From NCBI GenBank assembly GCA_963674575.2, contig CAXXQT010000002.1, positions 1,178,001 to 1,242,000 of the forward strand: a DNA stretch of 64,000 nucleotides. Reading direction: 5' to 3'. Below are positions 43,361-51,585 of the stretch, piece by piece. Source of the stretch: JAAYAY01 sp963674575. Its GTDB lineage: Bacteria > Planctomycetota > Planctomycetia > Pirellulales > Thermoguttaceae. The notes below the pieces were generated by a model. The model saw only the letters and a program-made list of their open reading frames with translations. It had not been told where the DNA came from and searched no databases. Within the stretch, counting starts at the first letter, position 1; each line of letters opens with the position of its first letter. A program made the translations under genes and the position numbers.

Positions 43361-43771
43361 ATGCGAAAAGCCCACGTTTGGACGCTGGTTGGTCTGTTGA
43401 CACTCGCTGCGGTTGCCAGTTCCTTGAAAGCCAGGGAGCCGGTCGTGACCAAGAAGCCGAACCTGGGAAAGCTTCGCCATGTCGTCCTCTTCAAGTTCAA
43501 AGACGATGCGTCTCAGGAAGAGGTGAAGAAGATCGAAACCGCTTTTCGCGCCCTGCCCTCGAAGATCCCTGGGATAGTCGATTTCGAGTGGGGAACCAAC
43601 AACAGTCCCGAGGGCTTGGCGGATGGGTTCACCCACTGTTTCCTGGTGACGTTCAACGACGAAAAGGCACGGGAGGTCTATCTGCCTCATCCGGCCCACA
43701 AGGAATTCGGGGCCCTGCTGAGGCCCCATTTGGACAAGGTGCTGGTCGTCGACTACGTGGCATCGGAATAG
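43361..43771 (+). CDS. Exported Dabb (stress-responsive alpha/beta barrel) protein
   Basis: This 136-residue protein has a signal peptide (WTLVGLLTLAAVASSLKA). The Dabb ferredoxin-like domain follows: LRHVVLFKFKDDASQEEVKK, then GIVDFEWGTNNSPEGLADGF, THCFLVTFNDEKAREVYLPH and a C-terminal VLVVDYV strand. Dabb domains form dimeric barrels, and a few bind or cyclise small molecules; an exported version is typical of planctomycetes but its ligand is unknown. AAGGAT precedes the ATG. Confidence 0.87.
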   Translation: MRKAHVWTLVGLLTLAAVASSLKAREPVVTKKPNLGKLRHVVLFKFKDDASQEEVKKIETAFRALPSKIPGIVDFEWGTNNSPEGLADGFTHCFLVTFNDEKAREVYLPHPAHKEFGALLRPHLDKVLVVDYVASE

Positions 43772-43981
43772 TGTCGGCCGGGTGATCCTCACCGGGCGGG
43801 CCTATGACGCCATCGATTATCCACAGATCCGTCGCGGATGTTCATGAAAGCGTCCCTGCAACGGCGGTCATCGTTCCTGCATGGAACTCGCCGGGATTTG
43901 TTGGCGATCTGGGACCTGCCGATTCCGAGATCCTCGCTGGACGGTTTTCTTCGCTTCAACTGACCCAACAAGGCAAGTCTT

Positions 43982-46117
43982 ATGGACCGTTTGTCCCCCT
44001 CCCTGGTTCTTGTCCTCGTTCCGTTCATCCTGTCGGCCTCTCCCTTGGCGGCCGATGATTCCCTGGCCTACCCCGAGACTGCAAAAGTGGATCAAGTTGA
44101 CGATTATCACGGCACGAAAGTCGCCGACCCTTACCGCTGGTTGGAAGACGACGTTCGAGAGTCCGACAAGGTGGCAGACTGGGTCAAGGCCGAGAACGAC
44201 GTGACCTTCGGTTTCCTGGAGGAAATCCCTCAGCGGAAGGCGATCGAGAAACGCTTGACGGAGCTCTGGGACTTCGAGAAGTTCGGCGGGTTCTTCAAAA
44301 AAGGCGGCCGCTACTACTACCTCCACAATTCGGGCCTCCAGAACCAGTACGTTCTGTTCGTCATGGACTCCCTCGACGCCGAGCCCCGGGTCCTCATCGA
44401 TCCCAATACCTGGTCGGACGACGGGACGGTGGCCCTGAGCGGTATGTCCTTCAGCGACGACGGCCGCTACATGGCCTACGGGATCCAGGACGGCGGCAGC
44501 GACTGGCGCACCTGGCGGGTGATGGAAATCGACGGCGGACGGGTCCTCGAAGACGAACTCAAGTGGCTCAAGTTCACCAGCACCACCTGGACCAAGGACG
44601 GCAAAGGCTTTTTCTACAGCCGCTACGACAAGCCCGAAGAAGGCGCCAAGTTCCAGAGCCTCAATCTGAACCAGAAGGTCTTCTATCACCGGGTCGGGAC
44701 GTCCCAGGCCGACGATGTGCTCGTCTATCGCCGTCCCGACAATCCCGACTGGGGCTTTGAAACAGAGGTCACCGATGACGGCCGCTACCTGATCATCACC
44801 ATCTGGAAGGGCACTGACGACAAGTACCGGGTCGTCTATCGGGATCTGACCGATCCCTACGCGATGCCGGTGGAACTGATCGACAACTTCGACAACGAAT
44901 ACACCTTCGTGGGCAATGACGGGCCCGTCTTCTTCTTCAAGACCGATCTCGACGCTCCCAAACGCCGGATTGTCGCCATCGACACGCGCCGCCCTGACGG
45001 GGGTGCGTGGAAGGAACTGGTGCCCGAGGCCGACGACGTGCTGACCGGCGTGGGGCTGGTTGGCAACCTGTTTATCGCCGAGTACCTCAAGGACGCTCGA
45101 AGCCAGGTCAAGCTGTTCGCCATGGACGGCCGGTTCGTGTCCGAGGTGGAACTTCCCGGCATCGGCTCGGCCGGTGGTTTCGGAGGAAAGCGGACCGATA
45201 CGGAGACGTTCTACTCGTTTTCCAGCTTCGCCGTTCCGCCAAGCATCTATCGTTTCGACCTGACCACCCGCGAAAGCACGCTGTTGCGGCGAGCCAAGGT
45301 CGACTTCACGCCGGAAGACTTTGTCACCGAGCAGGTCTTCTACACAAGCAAAGACGGCACGCGGGTCCCCATGTTTCTGACGTACAAGAAGGGACTCAAG
45401 CGTGACGGAAAGACACCGACCCTGCTTTACGGCTACGGCGGATTCAACATTTCGCTCACGCCGCGGTTCTCGATCAGCCGCCTGGCCTGGATGGAAATGG
45501 GCGGCATCTACGCCCAGGCGAATCTTCGCGGCGGCGGCGAATACGGCGAGGCCTGGCACCAGGCCGGCACGAAGTTGAACAAGCAGAACGTTTTCGACGA
45601 CTTCATTGCGGCCGCCGAGTGGCTTATTGACCAGGGCTACACCTGCCGCGAGAAGTTGGCGATCCAGGGCGGCAGCAACGGAGGGCTTCTAGTGGGCGCG
45701 TGCATGGCCCAGCGTCCCGGCCTGTTCGGAGCATGCCTGCCGGCCGTGGGCGTGATGGACATGCTTCGCTTCCACAAGTTCACCGCCGGCCGATTTTGGG
45801 TCGACGACTACGGCTCGGCCGACGATCCCGATCAGTTCAAGGCCCTCTACGCCTATTCACCCTATCACAATCTGAAGGATGGCACGGCCTATCCGCCCAC
45901 GCTGATCACGACGGCCGACACGGACGACCGCGTTGTGCCGGGCCACAGCTTCAAGTTCGCCGCCCGGCTGCAGGAAGCCCACAAGGGCGAGGCCCCCGTT
46001 CTCATCCGCATCGAGACCCGCGCCGGCCACGGTTCGGGGAAACCCACGTCGATGATCATCGAAGAGATCGCTGACCAGTGGGCCTTCTTGACAAAAATCC
46101 TTGGAATGAAGCTGTGA
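43982..46117 (+). CDS. Prolyl oligopeptidase (S9A), exported
   Basis: This 711-residue serine peptidase cuts short peptides after proline. A signal peptide (LVLVLVPFILSASPLAA) places it outside the cytoplasm. VDDYHGTKVADPYRWLEDD is the family start. Residues about 90-430 form the seven-bladed propeller. The catalytic domain contains GYGGFNISLTP, the nucleophile S565 in GGSNGGLLVG, an Asp in the TADTDDRVVPGHSFKF region and H683 in AGHGSG. Length is close to porcine prolyl oligopeptidase (710). It stands alone. Confidence 0.95.
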   Translation: MDRLSPSLVLVLVPFILSASPLAADDSLAYPETAKVDQVDDYHGTKVADPYRWLEDDVRESDKVADWVKAENDVTFGFLEEIPQRKAIEKRLTELWDFEKFGGFFKKGGRYYYLHNSGLQNQYVLFVMDSLDAEPRVLIDPNTWSDDGTVALSGMSFSDDGRYMAYGIQDGGSDWRTWRVMEIDGGRVLEDELKWLKFTSTTWTKDGKGFFYSRYDKPEEGAKFQSLNLNQKVFYHRVGTSQADDVLVYRRPDNPDWGFETEVTDDGRYLIITIWKGTDDKYRVVYRDLTDPYAMPVELIDNFDNEYTFVGNDGPVFFFKTDLDAPKRRIVAIDTRRPDGGAWKELVPEADDVLTGVGLVGNLFIAEYLKDARSQVKLFAMDGRFVSEVELPGIGSAGGFGGKRTDTETFYSFSSFAVPPSIYRFDLTTRESTLLRRAKVDFTPEDFVTEQVFYTSKDGTRVPMFLTYKKGLKRDGKTPTLLYGYGGFNISLTPRFSISRLAWMEMGGIYAQANLRGGGEYGEAWHQAGTKLNKQNVFDDFIAAAEWLIDQGYTCREKLAIQGGSNGGLLVGACMAQRPGLFGACLPAVGVMDMLRFHKFTAGRFWVDDYGSADDPDQFKALYAYSPYHNLKDGTAYPPTLITTADTDDRVVPGHSFKFAARLQEAHKGEAPVLIRIETRAGHGSGKPTSMIIEEIADQWAFLTKILGMKL

Positions 46118-46263
46118 GAGAGGCTGGATATCGTAGGCTGGAGGCTTGCGGGACCAGGGGCTCTCGGCGCATTGAAATCGGCCCTCCTTGGCCAATCGAT
46201 CTCACTCCGAAAACTACAGTCTGCAGCCCTGGGACCACGGCTAGTAAATGCCCTGCCGTTGTG

Positions 46264-46466
46264 TCGCCGCGCTGCGCGGGCTTCTCGCTCACTTCGCTAC
46301 CGTCTTTCCCCAGGCTGACGCCTGGGGCTACAATCGTGTCGCACCGCTGCGCGGGCTATTTCCGACAGCAAGCCCGCGCAGCGTGGCGAAACACCTGTAG
46401 CCACGCGGCGTAAGCCCGTGGATTACATTGCAGATCGCCGCGGCCAAAGCCCGCGCAGCGTGGCGA
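46264..46466. repeat. Cluster of four CGCTGCGCGGGC-type 19-bp repeats
   Basis: TCGCCGCGCTGCGCGGGCT (46264-46282) and TCGCACCGCTGCGCGGGCT (46339-46357) are direct copies. AGCCCGCGCAGCGTGGCGA (46371-46389 and 46448-46466) is the same motif inverted. The two orientations can pair with each other, so the transcript or single strand can fold in several ways. Confidence 0.8.
46308..46327. repeat. Perfect 8-bp hairpin
   Basis: CCCCAGGC and GCCTGGGG flank a TGAC loop. There is no T-run on either side, so it is unlikely to be a classical intrinsic terminator, though it lies where both neighbouring transcripts should end. Confidence 0.7.
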
Positions 46467-46523
46467 CACGAAGCGACGCAACAGAAATGGTTGCGCCGTG
46501 TTAAGCGTTTTCAATAGGCCGAC

Positions 46524-47510
46524 CTACAGATATCCCTCGGGATGGTCCTTGAACCAGTTCCACGCCGTGGCCACGATGGCGTCGATTTCCGTGTAGGTCG
46601 GTTTCCAGCCGAGTTCCTCTTGGATTTTCGTCGAGTCGGCGAACAGTTCCGCGGGGTCGCCGGGGCGGCGCGGCCCGTATTCCACCGGGATCTCTCTTCC
46701 GCTGACCCGCAGGGCGGCATCGAGGACCTGGCGAACGGAATACCCTCGGCCGATGCCGAGGTTGTAAAACCGAGTGTCGCCTGGGGCGAGGGCCTCCATG
46801 GCCAGGATGTGGGCCGCACAGAGGTCTTCTACGTGGATGTAGTCGCGAATGCAGGTGCCGTCGTCGGTGGGATAGTCGGTGCCGAAGACGGTGACCTTCT
46901 CACGCTGGCCCAGGGCCGCCTGGAGGATTACCGGGATCAGGTGGGTTTCGGGGCGATGGTCCTCGCCGATGGAACCGTCGGCCGCGGCTCCCGCCACGTT
47001 GAAATAGCGCAACGCGGCGAAGGCGAACTGCGGATCGGATACCGCCGTGTCTTTCAGGATTCGCTCGACGCACCACTTCGACCAGCCGTAAGGGCTCATC
47101 GGCACTTGCGGCATGGTCTCGACCACGGGGGATCGTTCGGGCTGGCCATAGGTGGCGCAGGTGGAACTGAAGACGAGCCGCCCCACGCCCGCCGTCTTCA
47201 TCGCCCGCAGAAGACTGACGGCCCCGCTCACGTTGTTCTCATAGTAGTCCAGGGGCTGTTCGACGGACTCGCCCACGTAGGCCAGGGCGGCGAAGTGCAT
47301 GACGCACTCAATCTGGTGATCGTTCATGACGTCGATCAACCCGGGAGTGTCCGCGAGGGCCATCTCGTAGAACGCGGCTTCGGACGGGAGGGACTCGCGA
47401 TGGCCCCGAAAGAGGTTGTCGACCACGGCGACCCGGTGGCCCTGAGCGAGCAATTGTCGCACGGCATGGGAGCCGATGTAGCCGGCTCCCCCGGTGACCA
47501 AGACGTTCAT
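46524..47510 (-). CDS. galE: UDP-glucose 4-epimerase
   Basis: This 328-residue enzyme interconverts UDP-glucose and UDP-galactose. The NAD-binding motif VTGGAGYIGSHAV opens the protein. S115/S116 with T117 and the Y141-x-x-x-K145 pair (PYGWSKW) form the catalytic site. YFNVAGAAADGSIGEDHRPE and GTDYPTDDGTCIRDYIHVED are characteristic of GalE. Start at 47510 has AAGGAAG upstream. It may feed exopolysaccharide synthesis together with the WecG-type transferase at 48382. Confidence 0.96.
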   Translation of the reverse strand: MNVLVTGGAGYIGSHAVRQLLAQGHRVAVVDNLFRGHRESLPSEAAFYEMALADTPGLIDVMNDHQIECVMHFAALAYVGESVEQPLDYYENNVSGAVSLLRAMKTAGVGRLVFSSTCATYGQPERSPVVETMPQVPMSPYGWSKWCVERILKDTAVSDPQFAFAALRYFNVAGAAADGSIGEDHRPETHLIPVILQAALGQREKVTVFGTDYPTDDGTCIRDYIHVEDLCAAHILAMEALAPGDTRFYNLGIGRGYSVRQVLDAALRVSGREIPVEYGPRRPGDPAELFADSTKIQEELGWKPTYTEIDAIVATAWNWFKDHPEGYL

Positions 47511-47622
47511 TGGCTACTTCCTTGCTCGGTGATGTGTTACACTGACGCCCAACGTGGGGCGCAGGGCTCATTCGAGCAATGAAGACGACGATTGTCAACG
47601 ACTGCAGGAGAGAGGCACGGAG

Positions 47623-48231
47623 ATGACCAAGATCGTAGCCATCATGGGTAGCTATCGCCGCGACGGGATTGTCGAGCAGGCCGTCGATGCCATGCTCGAA
47701 GGGGCCGCTGCCGAGGGCGCCGAGACGGAGAAGATCGTCCTATCGGAAAAGAACATCGAGTTCTGCACGAACTGCCGGAAGTGCACGGGTCCGCGGGTCG
47801 CGGAGATGCGGCGCACCGACTGTATTTTCGACGACGATATGAACGCCGTCTGCGATGCCTTGGACGAGGCAGGTGGGGTCATCTTGGCGGCCCCAATCAA
47901 CTTCTTCTCGGTCAACGCCCTTACCAAGCGGTTCATCGAGCGCCTGTTGATCTATGTCTATTGGCCCTGGGAAAAGCCTCTTCCCAAGCCCCGAGTGGAG
48001 CGACTCGACAAGAGGGCCGTCGTCATGACCTCAAGCGCGTGTCCGGGCTGGCTCGGACGGTGGCTCATGCCGAACGCAGCGAGCGTCATGAAGGGGGCCC
48101 TGAAATTGGTCGGCGCGAAGGTGGTTCGTAAGCTACATTTCGGCATGGTGTGCAAGGAAGAACACCAGCGATTGAGCCCTGGCTATGTCAAAAAAGCGCG
48201 AGCGGCGGGGCAGTTGCTCGTGCGGAAGTGA
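47623..48231 (+). CDS. NADPH-dependent FMN reductase/flavodoxin-fold protein with Cys cluster
   Basis: This 202-residue protein starts at ATG 47623. IVAIMGSYRRDGIVEQAVD is the phosphate-binding loop of the flavodoxin-like fold. FCTNCRKCTG gives a C-x-x-C-x-x-C pattern like that of iron-sulfur flavoproteins. VILAAPINFFSVNALTKRF is the second flavin-contact region. It probably moves electrons from NAD(P)H or ferredoxin through FMN. Whether the Cys cluster binds iron-sulfur needs spectroscopic evidence. It is divergent from galE. Confidence 0.85.
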   Translation: MTKIVAIMGSYRRDGIVEQAVDAMLEGAAAEGAETEKIVLSEKNIEFCTNCRKCTGPRVAEMRRTDCIFDDDMNAVCDALDEAGGVILAAPINFFSVNALTKRFIERLLIYVYWPWEKPLPKPRVERLDKRAVVMTSSACPGWLGRWLMPNAASVMKGALKLVGAKVVRKLHFGMVCKEEHQRLSPGYVKKARAAGQLLVRK

Positions 48232-48381
48232 TTATCGGGACGTTGCAGGTCCTACATCCGGTCCAACCCAATTCCCGGAATAGATGTGGAAATTACCCCC
48301 GTCACGGCACACTTCCGTACGCCATACTTGAATAGCAACTGAAGCATTTCCACCTAGGCATCAACGTCCTGGAGGACACTG

Positions 48382-49230
48382 ATGGTACTCACGCAGACGG
48401 ATTGTCAGGTCGATCTCCACGCTCCCGTGGTGGTGCCGTTTCTGTCGACGCCCGCCGCGAAACGAGCCGCCGAAATCGATTCATTCGATACGGTCGAGGT
48501 GTGGGGATTGCCCCTGGCGCATCTCGACACGGAAGGCACACTCGCGCGCGTCGACCAGATGATTCGTCGAGCGCGTCCCGGCTTCTTCATCACCGCGAAC
48601 CTGCACTATGCCCGTCTTACGGCGGGAAGCGAGTACCTTCGGGAGTTGAATCGCCGGGCCACGTTTCTCACGGCCGACGGAATGCCGCTCGTCTGGCAAG
48701 CCCGGCGCCAGGGGCAGCCATTGCCTGAACGCGTGGCTGGCTCCGACCTGGTTCATCTCATGTGCCGACAAGCAGCGTTGCGCGGTCATCGGGTCTTTTT
48801 CCTTGGCGGCGCCGAGGGGGTTGCTTTGGAAGCCGCTCGGCGGCTCAAAGAACGCAATCCGTTGCTAGCCGTGGCGGGAGTGGCTGCCCCCATGTTCCGC
48901 GATATGTCGCCGGAAGACCACGAGACCCTGGTGGCCCGAATCCGCGCAACCCGTCCCGACATCTTGTTTGCCGCTCTGGGCCAACCCAAAGGCGAAATCT
49001 GGCTGGATCGGCATTGCGAGGCTCTCGGGGTTCCGGTTTGCGTCCAGATCGGCGCTTCCCTCGACTTCGTCGCCGGCACGGCCCGGCGAGCGCCTCGCTG
49101 GATGCAGCGAACCGGGATCGAGTGGTTTCACCGCATGGCCGGCGATCCGCGCCGTCTCGGTCCTCGGTATCTCCGCGACGCCGCGTTCCTGTTTCGATCG
49201 CTTGTCGGCGGTTTCCTCCGCAAGGGATAA
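48382..49230 (+). CDS. WecG/TagA/CpsF-family glycosyltransferase
   Basis: This 282-residue protein adds a (often N-acetylmannosaminyl) sugar to a lipid-linked carrier in envelope glycan synthesis. GFFITANLHYARL, TADGMPLVWQARRQG with the conserved Asp, VAGSDLVHLMC, RVFFLGGAEGVA and ILFAALGQPKGEIWL are the ordered family motifs. The tail, RWMQRTGIEWFHRMAGDPRR, is a membrane-associating helix in characterised TagA. GGAGGA precedes the ATG. No other glycan-biosynthesis gene is immediately next to it except galE 0.9 kb away. Confidence 0.93.
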   Translation: MVLTQTDCQVDLHAPVVVPFLSTPAAKRAAEIDSFDTVEVWGLPLAHLDTEGTLARVDQMIRRARPGFFITANLHYARLTAGSEYLRELNRRATFLTADGMPLVWQARRQGQPLPERVAGSDLVHLMCRQAALRGHRVFFLGGAEGVALEAARRLKERNPLLAVAGVAAPMFRDMSPEDHETLVARIRATRPDILFAALGQPKGEIWLDRHCEALGVPVCVQIGASLDFVAGTARRAPRWMQRTGIEWFHRMAGDPRRLGPRYLRDAAFLFRSLVGGFLRKG

Positions 49231-49313
49231 GCAACGGGCCAGGAATGGCTGGCGAGCAAAGTCGCTCCGCGAAGAGACGCTTGTTCGCTCCAGCGAACAA
49301 CGACACTTGCGGC

Positions 49314-50189
49314 CTATCCCCGTCCCAAGGCCCGTTGCATGGCGGCGCCCATGTCGGCGGGGCTTTCAGCAACGAAGATGCCGGCCCCTTCCAGGGCCGC
49401 AACCTTGTCGGCGGCTGTGCCCTTGCCTCCCGAGATGATGGCCCCAGCGTGGCCCATGCGTTTCCCCGGAGGGGCCGTTCGTCCTGCAATGAAGGCGGCG
49501 ACGGGCTTGGTGAAGTGCTCGGCAATGTAAGCGGCCGCCTCTTCCTCCGCCGTGCCGCCGATCTCGCCCATCATGAGCACACCTTCCGTCTCCGGATCCT
49601 CTTGGAAGAGCGTCAGCAGGTCGATGAAGGAACTGCCCACGATCGGGTCGCCCCCCAGACCCACGCACGTCGACTGCCCCAGGCCGAGGTTCGTCAGCTG
49701 CCAGACGGCCTCATAGGTGAGCGTTCCGGAGCGGCTGATGACTCCAATGGGGCCGCGGCGGTGGATGTAGCCCGGCATAATGCCGATCTTGCACGCCTCG
49801 GGAGTGATGACTCCCGGACAGTTGGGGCCCACCAGCCGGCACGCGCTGCGCGATAGCACGTCCGCCACGCGAACCATGTCGAGGACCGGTACTCCCTCGG
49901 TGATCGCCACGATCGTGCCGATTCCCGCATCGGCCGCCTCCAGAATCGCGTCGGCCGTGAAGGCCGGCGGCACGAAAATCATCGTCGCGTCGGCCCCCGT
50001 CTTCTCGACGGCTTCCACCACCGTGTCGAAGACCGGCACCCCCTCCACCTCCGTGCCGCCTTTCCCCGGTGTCACGCCGCCCACGATCTGGGTGCCATAT
50101 TCCAGGCAGTGCTTCGTGTGGAACCGGCCCGCATTGCCGGTGATGCCCTGGCAGAGAACTCGCGTTTCGTTGTCGACGAGAATGCTCAT
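49314..50189 (-). CDS. sucD: Succinyl-CoA ligase alpha subunit
   Basis: This 291-residue subunit makes succinate and ATP (or GTP) from succinyl-CoA with SucC in the citric acid cycle. The CoA-binding part starts CQGITGNAGRFHTKHCLEYG. The active-site phospho-histidine is H247 in RMGHAGAIISGGKGTA. No clear ribosome-binding site precedes the ATG. It lies 173 bp downstream of sucC, because an AT-rich inverted repeat sits between them instead of the usual short or overlapping junction. Confidence 0.97.
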   Translation of the reverse strand: MSILVDNETRVLCQGITGNAGRFHTKHCLEYGTQIVGGVTPGKGGTEVEGVPVFDTVVEAVEKTGADATMIFVPPAFTADAILEAADAGIGTIVAITEGVPVLDMVRVADVLSRSACRLVGPNCPGVITPEACKIGIMPGYIHRRGPIGVISRSGTLTYEAVWQLTNLGLGQSTCVGLGGDPIVGSSFIDLLTLFQEDPETEGVLMMGEIGGTAEEEAAAYIAEHFTKPVAAFIAGRTAPPGKRMGHAGAIISGGKGTAADKVAALEGAGIFVAESPADMGAAMQRALGRG

Positions 50190-50225
50190 GGAGAGGCGGA
50201 GGGTTGGAGGAATAGAAGAGTGTTA

Positions 50226-50251
50226 AAATCCGAAATCCGAATCTCGAAATC
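50226..50251 (+). repeat. Left arm of AT-rich inverted repeat between sucC and sucD
   Basis: This 26-bp arm (AAATCCGAAATCCGAATCTC then GAAATC) matches the reverse complement of 50336-50361 in 25 of 26 positions. The 84 bp between the arms are mostly AT-rich too. The base composition stands out sharply from the GC-rich neighbours. Confidence 0.85.
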
Positions 50252-50335
50252 CGAAACAAATACGAAATACAAAATCCAAATGTTTCAAACCGGTAGCAGC
50301 GGGCGTTTCGTGCTTCTGATTTTGAATTTGTTTCA

Positions 50336-50361
50336 GATTTCGAGATTCGAATTTCGGATTT
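50336..50361 (-). repeat. Right arm of AT-rich inverted repeat between sucC and sucD
   Basis: This 26-bp arm (GATTTCGAGATTCGAATTTC then GGATTT) ends one base before the sucC stop codon. Together with 50226-50251 it can form a long hairpin in the sucC-sucD transcript. Confidence 0.85.
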
Positions 50362-50362
50362 C

Positions 50363-51547
50363 CTACTTGGTTGCCGCTACAACCTTTTTCGCGGCATCGG
50401 TGAGTCCTTCGGCGGCGATGATGTCGACGTCGCTTTCCGCAAGGATGCGTCGGCCTTCTTCGACCTCAGTGCCTTCCAGGCGGACGACGAGCGGGACATT
50501 GAATCCCACGGACTTGTAGGCCGCAAGAACCGCCTCGGCGATAGTCGTGCAGCGCATGATGCCGCCAAAAATATTGACCAAAACAGCCTTCACGTTACCG
50601 TCGGCTAAAAGGATGCGAAAGGCCTCGGTCACCTGGTGCACGTTGGCCCCGCCGCCCACGTCCAGGAAGTTGGCCGGCTCGCCGCCGTGGAGCTTGATCA
50701 GGTCCATGGTGCTCATGGCAAGTCCGGCCCCGTTGACGAGGCAGCCAATATTCCCGTCGAGCTTGACATAGCTGAGCCCTTCTTCGCCGGCCCGCACCTC
50801 GGCTGGTTCCTCTTCGGAGAGATCCCGCAGGGCGGCGAACTCGCCGTGGCGGAACAGGGCGTTGTCGTCAAAGTTCATCTTCGCGTCCAACGCGATCAGG
50901 TCTCCGTCTGCCATGACGACGAGCGGATTGATCTCAACAAGACTGCAATCGTTGTCGACGAACACGCGGCAAAGGGCCCGCATGAATCGGTCCGCCGCCC
51001 GAACGCTCGAACCGGTCAATTCCAACTTCTGCGCCAGTTTGCGGGCCTGGTAGGGGAGGAGACCCACGTCGGGATCGAAGGCCTCGTGAAAAATCAGGTG
51101 GGGTGTTTCGGCGGCCACCTTCTCGATATCCATACCACCCTGGCTGGACGCCATGAGCACGGGTCGTGCCGCCGCCCGATCGACGACGATTCCCAGATAG
51201 AGTTCCCGGGCGATGTCGCATCCTTCTTCGACAAGGACCCGGCGAATGACCTGGCCCGCGGGACCCGTCTGGATCGTGACCAGGGTGTGACCCAGCAGGT
51301 TGCTGGCCACGTCCGCGGCTTCCTGGGTGGAGCGAACCAGTTGCACGCCGTGTTGCTCGGGATGTCCCTTGATCGTGCCCTTGCCGCGTCCTCCGGCATG
51401 AATTTGGGCCTTGACGACCGCCACGGGACGGCCCAGTTCGGAAAACGCGTTGGCAACGGCCTGGGGTGTGTCGGCCACAATCCCCCGCGGCACTCGGACC
51501 CCGGAGTTTTGAAAGATCTTCTTGGCCTGATACTCGTGGATCTTCAT
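50363..51547 (-). CDS. sucC: Succinyl-CoA ligase beta subunit
   Basis: This 394-residue ATP-grasp subunit binds the nucleotide. It begins KIHEYQAKKIFQNSGVRVPR, then has VKAQIHAGGRGKGTIKGHPE, LVEINPLVVMADGDLIALDA and the C-terminal GGIMRCTTIAEAVL. Residues that set ATP versus GTP preference cannot be judged by eye. It starts 38 bp after polX, with a terminator-like hairpin between them. Confidence 0.97.
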   Translation of the reverse strand: MKIHEYQAKKIFQNSGVRVPRGIVADTPQAVANAFSELGRPVAVVKAQIHAGGRGKGTIKGHPEQHGVQLVRSTQEAADVASNLLGHTLVTIQTGPAGQVIRRVLVEEGCDIARELYLGIVVDRAAARPVLMASSQGGMDIEKVAAETPHLIFHEAFDPDVGLLPYQARKLAQKLELTGSSVRAADRFMRALCRVFVDNDCSLVEINPLVVMADGDLIALDAKMNFDDNALFRHGEFAALRDLSEEEPAEVRAGEEGLSYVKLDGNIGCLVNGAGLAMSTMDLIKLHGGEPANFLDVGGGANVHQVTEAFRILLADGNVKAVLVNIFGGIMRCTTIAEAVLAAYKSVGFNVPLVVRLEGTEVEEGRRILAESDVDIIAAEGLTDAAKKVVAATK

Positions 51548-51561
51548 TCGGCCCCCCTCGG

Positions 51562-51584
51562 AAAAAAAGGGGACGCACCCCTTT
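51562..51584 (-). terminator. Intrinsic terminator candidate after polX
   Basis: On the minus strand AAAGGGG/CCCCTTT forms a 7-bp stem around TGCGT, and the 3' arm runs on into four more T. It starts two bases after the polX stop and lies before sucC, so it could separate polX from sucC transcription. The AAAAAGGGGAC half also resembles a short motif at 7150. Confidence 0.5.
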
Positions 51585-51585
51585 C

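Larger units (their letters stand above)
46118..46523. other. Convergent intergenic region packed with palindromes
   Basis: About 405 bp between the converging prolyl oligopeptidase and galE genes. Four copies of a 19-bp motif and a perfect hairpin are listed separately. No coding frame looks real. Confidence 0.6.

Noticed and set aside
43868..45559. 563-codon frame antisense to the prolyl oligopeptidase
   Set aside because: No domain is visible, and the opposite frame has the complete catalytic triad.
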